From positions 16,153,501 through 16,217,500 of the forward strand of contig CM072870.1 in NCBI GenBank assembly GCA_036937835.1: 64,000 nt of DNA, in the 5' to 3' direction. The notes beneath the pieces were generated by a model that searched no databases, was not told the origin of the DNA, and worked only from the letters and a program-made list of their open reading frames with translations. Below, in pieces: positions 12,036-24,053 of this stretch (position 1 is its first letter; every line of letters begins with the position of its first letter). Position numbers and translations under genes: made by a program. The DNA is from Pampus argenteus (Eukaryota > Chordata > Actinopteri > Scombriformes > Stromateidae).

Positions 12036-14537
12036 AATTAGTGGATTTGTATAAACCAGATGGACCGTGAGATAAAAATGAATATGGCACTAAATGCAAT
12101 CTATGCAAATTTCTATGTGTAGCAAGCAATTTATATTTGTTTGGCAAAATATGACTACTAGTATAGTATTACCTCAACAGACCTAAAATGTGTGTGTGTG
12201 TGTTTGTGTTCTGATGTCACTGTTCATGCTCTGGCTGTTGCCATCAACCCTGTTAATGGGAATCAGGAGGCAGATTTAGCAGCTTGACATTGTAAATCTC
12301 TGATTGATCGCTTGGCATTAATTTGTGCAGCAATCGTGAAGGGTTTTAGCTACTGATGTTTATCCATGTTAGCTTTGAAGGTCTTAACATCTGGGGTAAA
12401 GGTCACACTGAGGCAAGTTCACTACAAAACTTCGCAACCACAAAAGAAAATGAGGAAAATCCATCTTTGCTGGTTTAGAGCGATGTGTGCACGTTGCTTT
12501 GGCCGTGTTCCTTATTTCAGTAAACAGGGCAAGAATAAAAAAAAAAAAACTTGGTTTGGTTTCCAGGCACCACAGCACTGCAAGTTGGATAGATTTTGGC
12601 TCTCTGGGAATGTAAACCATCTCTCTCCCTGTAATCTGTAATTTTAGCTCAACTGCAGCCTCAGTTTGGGGAAATCGATGTCATCAACACTCACAAGGAA
12701 AAGTCAAAGACACAGAGAGAAAAACAGAGATGGGTGAAAACTATGAATTTGGAGAAGCCACAGTGAAAGGGCTCTGGCAAAAACAAATGTATCTGTTGTA
12801 GCAAGTGGAACAGAGCTGAGCAAACAGAGCGATCGAGTGTGCAAGGCTGAGAGTAGAGTATCTGAAAGAGCATGAGAGGATTTGGAAAGACACGCATATT
12901 ACTCTGTCACCCCTATGCTATCCAATGCCTGTTGCATAATTTGTCTCATGAAATACTTGTCTATATAATTTTAGAGCAATAATTTTCCAGTGATGTGTGT
13001 AACTCCATGAATAGTCGTATTACATCATTTACAAGAACATTTGGTGTATTTTGTGTTTTGAGTTGCACAACTTTTTTCCAATGCATCATCATTAGTGTTA
13101 TATCATGTAAATAAATTCAGTTTTTGGTACTTTACAGCTGCCTAATGTAGTTTTCCCCTTCCCATATACCTACTTAGAATTGAGTTATTATGTAATTATA
13201 TTCTGTAAAAATAACTTCTTGTTTTAAATTTTTATGAGCCACTCAGTGACATTAATGTGTGAATGTCATTCTATGAGATACTAGGAGACCATAATATGTT
13301 GTATTTTGGTCCTGGATCAGAAAAAGGCAAAATTATTGTACATACTACACAGAATTTTTCATTATTCAAGTCAAATTAGGCAGTCAAGTCTTACAGCATT
13401 TGGGTCCAAGTCAAATTAGAACTGCCTATTTTTGTGACTTGAGTCTCAATCTTAGGTTTACAGTATCTAACTACAGTATGTCATCACTTTATAAATAGCC
13501 CTAACTTCTAAGTAAACCTACAGTTGAAATCAAAACATGCCACCATTGCCAACATACCAACACATGTCATTTTCTGTGTTTTGCTTCAAAACGCCTTACC
13601 TCTAAGGAGCAATTTCTTCTTTCAATCTCTATAATAATCATATCCTTTCAAGTTTTCTCCCTCCACCCACAACTGAACAGATGGCTAAAAATTGCCCATA
13701 TCATCCATAAGGATGATGTCACTCTCAGAAGAGGCCACATTGCAGTCCCTCCCACTACTAGATCCAAATAAACTCAACAAGAATAATCAGAGTTCAACCC
13801 AGTAATTAAAGACCTCACTCAACCCTTCTCTGTTGTTGTTTCTTGTTGATCGGAGACAGAACAACTAGGTCAGTCGACAAACAAACTTCCACTACACTGG
13901 TATTAAGAGATACCCATCAAAGATCTCATACTCATCTATTCTGACCCATTGGTTTCCTTGTTTGCGGGAGGGAAGACTCGACCACATATATCAACTGATA
14001 TGCAACCAAAGCCATTATACCCAATCATTTGCATTGCAAAACCCATTTGGTCCACTTTTTGTTTGTGGGACAAAACCTGATGTCCACGCCTTTGAAAACG
14101 ACCCGGGGCAGCCTTTTTGCCCAGCCTCATCTGTTGTAAGTGGGTCGGATGAACGAAATGCCTCCAGATCAGTCAGTACGTGTGTCACAAAGCATGCTTG
14201 TCTCTGGCTAACAGGGTGAAAGAGGTGCAGCTGAATGGCCCCCTTTTACTCTGACACTCAATTAAGGCCTAATTGGTTTGAGGTCCACTACAGGCATGTG
14301 GAAGGCAACACCCCAGGCTTCTGTGCACTTTCTCTCTCTCTTTTTCCTCAATCCAATGTGGAAATATTCCTTTGATCTGTGAACAAAGTAGGTTTTTAAA
14401 ACAGCAAGTTGATAGCATATTTTCTCTTTAAATGTGTACAGCAGTTGTAGACAAAGTACTTCAGTACTACAGTTCATTTGGCTCACAATATGATACAGAC
14501 AGATCAGTACAGTGAAGTGCAGATATGGATCCATTAA

Positions 14538-14581
<44 letters not shown>

Positions 14582-15699
14582 GTGTGTGAGTGCATCAAAC
14601 ATTTCTATGAGTTATGTCAGCAGTGCAGATGACCATCTCTTTATGGTGTGTTGCACTCCTTTAATACATTCCTGGAAAGCTCCATCTCTCTACTGCTCTC
14701 CAGAGGCCTGTACAGCCATGTAACAGCAATTTCATTGTAGTCATGGAGTTTTACTCCAGAAGTACAAGCTGTAGATGGAATCTTATCAGAAAAATTTCTA
14801 AAAACAAATTAGTCATAAATCATAAATCATCAATAAAAATATGAAATCACTAACATCTCTGACTAAAGGAAAAATAAACACAGAGTATTATGTTACATTT
14901 TAACATTTAAACACAGCTATATGATGTTCGTCTAGTCCTACTACACACTGTAACATGCCTAGGAATCTCATCATTAATGACAAATAAACTAAAAATTAAA
15001 ACTAAACTGTCTTTCTGTGAAGTGAATAAAGGTCAACCCATTTAGGTTTAAAAAAAATAAAAAGTTTATGGATTTAATAACAAAAAAACAAAACAAAAAA
15101 AAACCCCAACATATTCTAATAGTGTAAATTCGTTTTGCTAAGAATCTGCTCCGTTCAGTTTGGTTCATAAAAAACAAATGAAACATAAAAACAATAACAA
15201 CAAACTATAACAGTGAAATCCATTACAAGTGGTACAATACACACAATTCATATAATGATGATGTACTGTATGTCAACATCAAGAAAAGCAGCAACAAGAA
15301 GATTATAGATAAGAAGAATTAGAGGAAGTTGATAATTATGTGAAACATTAATTAATTAACCTTTGTTTATAACCAGATACCTGATAAAAACTAGAAGTAA
15401 GTCTCTGGACTCTGGAAAAGTTGAAGAATTTTTACCCACTAATAATAAAATAAAGAGGACAATCACTGAGGGATGTGCAATGCAGAAAAGTCCATTTTTT
15501 TCCTCTCTGCTGAACTCTTCTCTAAGGCCTCTCTACACCGTATGCTTTGGCAAACCTGTTTCATCTGACAATCCACGGATCTTGAAGTGGAATAGGATGA
15601 ATGTTGCGGTCAATACTCCATTCAGACTTCAAACAAACTGGAAGTGATATAACCTTGGGTTGTATTGTGAGATTTATATCGAATGTTTTCCTTCTTCTG
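12036..15699. other. Intergenic DNA with one microsatellite
   Basis: No supported gene. A GT repeat lies at 14539-14577. A moderately GC-richer stretch at about 13950-14220 has no recognisable protein in any frame. Confidence 0.6.
14539..14577. repeat. (GT)n microsatellite
   Basis: Nearly pure GT array with one GC interruption near its start. Confidence 0.95.
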
Positions 15700-15739
15700 T
15701 TACTTTAATTTTAATCTTTTGATATATGTGAGTCGACAA

Positions 15740-16140
15740 CAACCTGTACTGTTTGCCGGGAACCGGGGAATCCTAGTGAGAAACTAACTCACACGCAACC
15801 AGTAACGCTAACACAGAACAGATGGCTTCATCCCCAGCCATGTTATGAGTTACTTCGCTACAAAATCCTCGGATAGTTATTAGACACTCTAACAACAATT
15901 CCCAAAAACCCTGGCCTCTGCTGACCCTGACCCCCGTCAGATTACGTCACGCGGTGGGAACACCACGGCCTAGTTCTGCCCCTTTGTTTGTTTCCCTCAG
16001 TGTCCCATAGATCCCGGGACCCCTGGAGTAAAAACACTCGATAGTAGCAACCAGCTCTTGGGATGGTTGTGCACATTCCTCTGTCTGGGAACAAACTGTC
16101 AGAGGATCTGAACGGTTGCTAATCTGAGGGGGAGGAAGAC
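15740..16140. promoter_or_regulatory. GC-richer island with a CRE-like site, possible distal regulatory element
   Basis: Within an AT-rich gene desert this stretch is noticeably richer in G+C and CpG. It contains ATTACGTCACGCGGTG (15941-15956), a near-consensus CRE/ATF site. No gene starts here. A regulatory role is only inferred. Confidence 0.25.
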
Positions 16141-18685
16141 AAGTAGTGATGGATTATATCAAGTTATCAGATGCAAATACTGAATGAGTGTATCACAGAG
16201 ATCCTATTAACCTCCTGCATTCAGTTGCTGAAATTTAATATAAATCATGATGTTTTTATACCTTTGTATGTTTTGGCACAGGACTGTGAGTTGAACTATT
16301 ACAACGATTCGGTTTCTTTTTTGTTTATTTAGCTTTTTGGATATTGTTTTCATAGTTTGAAACTTGTGAATGTTAAAAATTTAAACTGTTTAGTTTGTTG
16401 CGGTTACATTCCTTCTTGTCATATGAGGAATGCAACCATTTTCAGTCTTCTTTCTTTTATATATTTCCTATCCAATTGTAAATGAATTGTGTTGTTTTAT
16501 GTAACTATACGGTGTGTGCCTTCTCTATCATTTAGGTCAGGTATCACTAAAATGTATGTATGTTTCTGCTGTGGTGATGTTAGGTGAGGGTAAAGAGGTC
16601 CTGATCTGTGGTTTCCTCTCACACAGCACAGAGTCTGAGTGGAGGAGGGCCTGTGGTGTTTTTCTTTCCAGATGTGGAAGACTCAAAATATTTTTGAATG
16701 GTTGTTGTCATGACATTGAGGGGTAGTTGAGGAAATTAGTGGTGTGGTGTGGCTGGAGTCAGTGGCTCATTATAACCATTATCTTTAACCTGATTGATAG
16801 CTGACAGAAAGAAGGCGACAATGAGCAGATATGTTTTCGCTGGATTTGTGCATTGAAAGCCTGCATGTGTTAGTGAATGGTTTACATCATGAGCCCACAC
16901 GGGCCCTATTATATTGATTATTAGTTAACAAATGTTAAGATTTTTTACTTACTATTGTTATACTTTTTTTGAGACATATGATGATATATGCTGTGTCTCT
17001 TTTGCAAGCACTTGCACAAATCTAATCGTGTTTTCTAATTTACCAACTTTTTTCTGTACTTAAAAGAATTTATGTTTATTTATTTTTTTCTTGCTGAGAG
17101 CTAGATGAGAATCTTCTCATCCAAAAGAATGCGAATAACTGTATTTACCAAAATGTCAAACTATTCCTTTAATACATTTGCTCTATCACTCCCTCGGTGC
17201 ACTGTGCCTCTCCTGGGTCTTCCAGCTTGTCCTGTAAGCAGGAAACCCTCCTCCCTCCCACTGTTTCACTTTGCTTTTACAGCCTCCCCATATATTTGCG
17301 TGCACTCCACACACTGGCCACCTGCTGTGGAAAAAAACATGCTCAAGTGGAAATAAAAATACCTTGTCAAGACACTGAATAAAACACAGGTTGAAGCTGT
17401 TGCATTTACATAATCATTCGATTAACTGCAAATTAGAAATGTGCTGCTCTCCAGTCTGTTTAGCATCAGTGGGTCAGATGGCTTCCTGCGGTTGTTGGCT
17501 GTAAAATGAAACTCTTTGCTGAAACAGGCGTCAATACCAGCCACAAACCCTCAGCCTGCTTCAATTAGTGAAGCTATGCATTACAAAACCTCTGTCTCCT
17601 GAACATTGAAAATCAATGGCTGACTCTCGCTCACTCTCATATGAAAGCTTCTGTGTCATTATTGAGCAAATGCGAAGCAGAATCCATTGGAAAGTTTCAA
17701 TTGTGAAATGATACTGGCCACCTTCATCGGATATCCTGGGAGTCAAGCAAGACTTTTTCACATTATATACTACACTAGTGAAGCAAAGAAGTAGAAATAA
17801 ACATAAACAGCGAAAAAGTATTCAGCCCTCAAAAACATGCATACACATAAATAATGCATTTGTGTACAATAAATACTCTTTGTATTCTTCCATACTGTAT
17901 GCAGTTTATTCACTCTTTTCAGTTACCGCTCTAAGGACGGTGGAGAATCATCTGTTTTAATCAAGCAGCATACTACAGTGTCGTCTTTTAAGTTGTTTTG
18001 GGAAATGGCCATTGAGTGTTTGAGTGCTAATGGATCTGTATTGACAAACCTTTGTGTACAGGATGAGGCCAAGTATTGATTAGGAATTATGCAAGGTTCA
18101 CCGAGTCATTTATATTAAGGAGGTCAGGAGAGAAAAACAGCTGCTGATCAGGAAAAGGTGGGGAGGTTTTTGGTTTTGGATTTCTTCTTTGCTATCTCTC
18201 TGGGGAATATTCGATACAGTCCCCAAGTTTCTTTCAAATCACCCCAAAAGAATCAAGAGGTCAAACTGTGAAAAGGATGTTTTTAGGAGTAACATTATTG
18301 TGATCATATTTGGGAAAAAGGCAAGCAAAGCATTTAAAATGCATTTAATCATTGGATAAGCTTGTATAATTTACATAGTTTGCACATAAATTTCACAATC
18401 AGTTATTTGTTGAACATTTCGACTCTACAAAGAATTTTTTTTCTTTCCTCTGGACACATTGCATAACAAAACAAAAAAAAAATGCATCAAACCATGGAAA
18501 TAAAAAACGTTCCACTCACTCAAGCAAGATATCGACTGGACCGATCCAATGAACTGCAGGCAGTCTCAGCAGCTTTTATCTTTCTATCCGCTAAGCTTAG
18601 TGTTGCCAAAATTGAGTTTTGGACCCAGTTCAGAGCCTAGTGGACACTCATCACAATTTCTTTGAGCAGTCTAGGACAAGAACAA

Positions 18686-18759
<74 letters not shown>

Positions 18760-19361
18760 GTTACAGAATAAATAAGATTCAAGGAAAGGAGCTGTCAGGT
18801 ACCTAGAGACCCATGTCACCCTGGGATGAATTGTGCTTGTGTGTGTTTGTGTGTATGGAAGGAAGGAAGGAAGAAAACAGCAGGACCCGGGAGTAGAAGC
18901 TTCCTTTTAATTGTAAGCTGTGTGCTACACACCGCTCAGCTCACTGTTTATCCCTCCATTCTGCTTCCTGGGAGACACAACCAGTCTGTCTCAAAAGCTT
19001 CTCAGAAATGATCAGAAGTGAAGCCACCAGCAGGCAAAAGCCTCTTAACACCATTTCAGGTGGTTAACAGAGAGGTTAGATGACCTGTGTACTAATGCTC
19101 AACAGACCAACCAGGAGTGTGAGAAAATAGAAAATAAATTAAAATAATAAAAAGAAAACTGCCTAAAATGCTGAATTCTAATCAACTGAGATGGACACAG
19201 GCTCTTTAACTGCCTCTCAAGCACACAACACTGTTGCAGCATTTGTATTTTATTTCATTGAACAACTGCATTTTAAGCCCACATTATATATTAACCATTT
19301 CAGAACAAAGTCACCTGAACACCTTATTGGATTACAATAGAAATGCATACCAATTTATTAA
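16141..19361. other. Intergenic DNA with one long CA array
   Basis: AT-rich and without a recognised gene. The only strong feature is the CA microsatellite at 18692-18757. Confidence 0.65.
18692..18757. repeat. (CA)n microsatellite, about 33 units
   Basis: Uninterrupted CA array. It makes a spurious minus-strand reading frame of alternating Val-Cys. Confidence 0.97.
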
Positions 19362-19572
19362 TAGGCACCCTTCATAAACATGTATATTGGTTGTAACTAA
19401 CGGCTTTGTTAATGGTTTGTCAACCAGATTGTTTTTCTAGAAATAAATGTTCGAATAAGAGCCAAAAATGTTTTGTTATTAACGGATTCACTGATAGAAA
19501 GCATTAGTAAATGTATAGAAATTACCAAAGTCATTAGTTACAACTTATAATAACTTTATAAGGGGTACCTTA
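19362..19572. mobile_element. MITE-like element with 52-bp terminal inverted repeats
   Basis: The left arm 19362-19413 (TAGGCACCCTTCATAAAC onward) pairs with the right arm 19521-19572 (ending ATAAGGGGTACCTTA) as an imperfect inverted repeat with about 75-80% match. About 107 bp lie between the arms and there is no coding sequence. The right end resembles a repeat common in fish genomes. Target duplication is not clear. Confidence 0.55.
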
Positions 19573-22211
19573 AAAGAAAGTGATACCTGAAAATGTGAAA
19601 TGTATACATGTAATCAGAATTCATCACAAATTACCTGCATAAGAATTCATGCCAAATCTACTTCTTGATATTATGATTTTGACTGTGCATACATCAGCCA
19701 GTCACCAATCGACAGCCAAAGAGTACTGCTATACTGCTACTAGCACAGTGTTCAACATTGTTTTATGTAATCACTAGAGCGGAAGCCTCCTCGTCTCATT
19801 GTCATGGAAACTGTGTGGATATCCACTCATCTATGTAATCATGATGTTTGTCTTGTGCCCAGAATAGCCAGAGGCGCCTGCTGGCACCTGAAGCCAAGGC
19901 AAACATATGAAGCTCTGGACATCTGATGAATCGTGGACATCAGAAAAGGATACAGAACAGAAGTATTAAAGGGAGGAAGCCTGCAGGGTTGTTTTTTTTT
20001 TACCTCCGTAACTTCTAAAAGTCAACTTCAGTAAAGTGAGCAGCAACATTTCTTTCATCTTTGACTGAAAGGTGTTTTCCACATTCTTTTAAAAAAAACA
20101 ACCATGCCACAAGCGATTCCTACTGGCACCTAGACTGGCAGTAGTCATTAAATCTATGCCAAGGAGCAGTTTAAAACAATGTTAATATTCCAGTTATAAA
20201 CTGGATCAGGGAAAAACACATTACAGCATCATGGGTTGCAGTATATCTTCAGAGAGACATACTATAACTTGATGTAATGTCTTTCACAGGTTTGTTCTCT
20301 GCACTAAAATGTAGTTTTATTTTTTCCATATGGCTCAGCTAATTTGGAAAAGAAAACCACAAACTAGCAGAGCAGACAGTCTCTTTGGCATGCACTATTG
20401 CTTTACAGCCAACACATATGTTAAAAAAAGGGAAGGAGGTTTTAAATAACTTAATGTTTATACTGTGGCTAGATGATTTACTGTGAATGAAATACCTAAT
20501 CCGGAGATGGATAGATGCTCTTCTTGAGAAGGGGAAAGAAAAAGACAGGGACAGATTTTCAAAGTGCTCCAACTTGTCCAAGAGTTCAAAAGCTAGTTTT
20601 AGCTCAGTTTTCCTCGCCTGTCTCCAGGACTAGCCTACAGTTGCTGTGGCGCTGGCTTTATGGTGCTGTCTCCAGTGAGAGGGCATTGTGTGTGCATGAT
20701 GTGTGTGTTGGCACAGACTGCACATTTCCATCAAACCAGTGTGGTGGTAGGAAAGTAGGATGAAAAGAACGCTAGGGGGAGAAAAGAGGAAACACTTCAG
20801 CGGTTTAAATAAATAGAGATGCTGAGTCTTAAAGCTTTACTGTCACTTCCTCTAAAGATTCAATTTCTTTACAGTGAAAACATGCAGGAAGTGAGTTAAT
20901 CTCAGGATAGACTGGCTATAGATGAGTCCAAGTCTGTGCTTTATTCATTTATTAATGCAAGCAGCAGTTAATATGTATGCAGAAGGAGATCCAAGCAACA
21001 AACATGATACCTTAATACGGTGGTACAAAGAAAATTTAGGAACTATCTTTGTTATATTTGTTTGTATGAGATGACTGAATGAAACATTAGGTCCAGGACT
21101 TTTGGGATGTATAGAGATGGGTATCAAAACTTTTTTTTTTGGTACTGACTTAAATGTGTCTGCAGGAAGTACCAAAATTGAACATTGAATGTCTGCTATG
21201 ATTTATACTTTTAATCAGATAGTTTCTGATTTAAGTCATATTTTTTCCCGATGCATATTTATACAAAGCTCTTGTCTTGGTCGTGTTTAAAAAAAAAATT
21301 GAAACATTTTGCTTTTGTTAAATTAAGGGATTTTGTAGAAAAAACATGTTTATAGTTCTAAAAGTATTCAGGTATTGTATCGACACTAGTACAGTGAGTC
21401 AAAGTCCATTGGCTTCAATGTCATCTCTCATTGAACATTTATTTCATCTTCATCTTTCATTCAACAAAATGAAATGTGCTCCCAGGGTTTGTTATCCATA
21501 TTCTAAAATTGCCATTAACTACAGCATGTGGTATTAGAAGCTCAAGTCTTTGTGATTTAAATTGAACAAAGATGAAGCTGCCAGCAGCGTGAGTACTTAC
21601 ATTATCATAACATCCATAATATTCAACACTTTTTTTTAATGTCATTTTCCCAACTTTTTTGCTGTAATCTCCGCTGTGTGGAATACTTATAAACTGTTTG
21701 GCCCACTGAGTCTTTCTGTTATTACAGACATATTGAAGGGGTGATGGTTAATCCACAGTGCTCTAAGTCTAATAGTCTAGATGTAGGAAATAAACCATAC
21801 AACATCTGATGAGGTAAGATGATGTTCCAAGACTGGATTTCTAGTGAAGCCCTGCAATGATTTAAGAGCTGTGTGCTAGTGCATTAGATACCATACAAGG
21901 TAGGAAATTAAATGTCAGCTAAATAAAGGTCATGTAAGGTAGGAGGGAAGGGAAGCCAAACCTTTTACAAGAATATTTTTTTAATGCTGCAGCATAAACA
22001 ATATGAATTGATTATGTAATATGTTCCCATCTGTTTATCAAATATGATGCTCTACCCCTGCAGCATTAGCATGACTAACTGCAGGATGGTAGGGGGTGTT
22101 GTAACACTGAGCTGAAACACTTAAAAACCTTTGGGATTCATCTATTCTTTTTTGAACCTGACAGGCCAGCTGTTGCAGTCACCATCTGTCTCTCACCTAT
22201 ACATACACAAC

Positions 22212-22243
<32 letters not shown>

Positions 22244-23253
22244 TCCTTTCCCTGTCAGTAGTCTTTGAACCTCCTGAAGAACCAACAATATAGTTCAGTT
22301 TTGTTTGCTGAGAAGAGGCTGCTTATGTAAGCCTCTAGAAAGGCTTCAAGAAATATTGCTTTTTTTTTTCTCTCTCTGATTGTATTAGGTCTTCCACACA
22401 TTTCTCACAGTGCACACAATAATGCTCTCAGCATGCAATATACACCCAGCCAACAAAACACATTAAGCACTTGACATTCACATGGCAAGAGCACACAGAT
22501 TGCTGGTCTAGCCATTTGTACATGCAAGTGGGAGGCGAGGAGGAGGAGGGAAAAATAAAATCAGTCAAAAAAAAAAAGAAAATTCAGATTATCATAACAA
22601 CAGTGCAGTCATTTCAGGAGGGAAAGTACAGGCATACTGTATGTAGTTAGGGTTTACACCAATTAGGCACAACATTGTGAAATGAACACAGGTTACTGTA
22701 ACCTTAAAACTATTTAGCCATATTAAAGATTTGCAAACAACCAGTCACGACTACTACATCGCAGCATTGCAGATGGTTGGTTAAGCACTGAGGGTATTAA
22801 CCTCCACAAAGACACAAATATGCACGGCTTGTGCATTATTTTCCAATTAGGGTCACTTTTTTTTTTTACTAACCTCAGTGCTCTGTCTCCTATGTTCATA
22901 TCTTCTACTATTTGTTCAGGCAACTATGACTGGGAACAAATACATTCACAGATTACTCAGGTGTTTAATATTTACGTTTAACTTTTTTGTTAATACATTA
23001 TCAAGTCAGACTGAATAAAACTATTGTAACTGTTAAATCATATTGTGAAGATATATATTTTCTATATCATATAGCCCTATATATATAGCATTTGTTTTGT
23101 GATTCAAACGTGGGGTTGATATGGGAAAAGTTTTTCTTCTACTTCTTCGTCTTCTACTGCCTGAAATGCATAACAATAGGCTTTGTCAGTGCTTTCAAAT
23201 TTTGTGATGACTGTAGAGAACTCACAAAGCTTTCAGTGGGATGTACAAAGAAG
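19573..23253. other. Intergenic DNA
   Basis: No gene recognised. It holds a CA microsatellite (22215-22242), several poly-A/T tracts and generic AT-rich sequence. Confidence 0.65.
22215..22242. repeat. (CA)n microsatellite
   Basis: About 14 uninterrupted CA units. Confidence 0.95.
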
Positions 23254-23455
23254 TTAAAAGGGACATATCATGTTTTTTTGTGACTCTGCTTTTTCTATGC
23301 TGTTATGATGTTGGATGTATTTGTTAAAACTTGTCAAAGGTCCAAAACTTTAGGTGAATGTATGTTAAAAAGCTCCCTGCTGGTCAACGCTGAACGCTGA
23401 AGTTAACTCCACTTCCTCTACTTGACCTGAAATGTGCATGATATGTCCCCTTTAA
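23254..23455. mobile_element. 202-bp MITE with TTAA ends
   Basis: TTAA at 23254-23257 followed by AAGGGACATATCATG, and at the other end CATGATATGTCCCCT followed by TTAA (23452-23455). The 15-bp inverted ends differ at one base. No coding capacity. TTAA target duplication is characteristic of piggyBac- and Kolobok-type DNA transposons, so this is likely a non-autonomous relative. Confidence 0.7.
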
Positions 23456-24053
23456 GAAGATCCCAGAGTAATATTCTTTATGTGGGTCAGAAATTTTTGT
23501 TGTGCCCCTAGGTTTCAATAATGGAGGGAGTGCAAGTAGAGAAAATGTAGTTTATGGGAATAGTTTCTCTGCATAAATAGTAGAAGGTCAAATCATCGCT
23601 CAAATCTTCTCATTTGCATTGTCAAGCAATCTGAAATAATTTTTCAGCTCTCCAGCCGATCGTCTCACTGTGCTTTATTTGTAAGGGAAATTAAAGAAAA
23701 GAAAAGGATAAGAAAAAGAAAACAATCAGGGAATGCCAAGGAAAACCTGAGAAAAACTATGACAGGATTTAAAATGGATTTGTTTGAGGCAGCCCTAAAT
23801 ATGATCAAAATCCTGTAATGTACATCCACTTTAATACTGACATCAATGTTTTATGGAAAGTTAGTGCAGTCACAGGAGGGAACAACTACACAAAATATTA
23901 TTCTTTGTCTTTCAAAGCCAGTGTCTTTCAACGAGGAAAGCCTCACTATGTGCATTTCACAGCAGCGGTCCGTTCTACCTTCGGCATTCTGGTCTTTGAT
24001 GTTACAGAGGGAGCGGTCAATAGTGGCTTTAGTCCTCTCTGTTATTATTCTTC
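23456..24053 (-). other. lurap1: Probable lurap1 3' UTR and downstream flank
   Basis: Sequence downstream of the lurap1 stop. A minus-strand AATAAA (23674-23679) about 375 bases past the stop is a candidate poly(A) signal. Confidence 0.45.

Noticed and set aside
12366..12641. Overlapping open frames on both strands of about 80-90 codons
   Set aside because: Chance frames; no conserved motif and a poly-A tract inside.
15363..15647. 94-codon + strand frame
   Set aside because: No recognisable family, ordinary AT-rich composition, no splice or promoter context.
18637..18819. Minus-strand frame with a long Val-Cys run
   Set aside because: Produced by the (CA)n array; no conserved sequence outside it.
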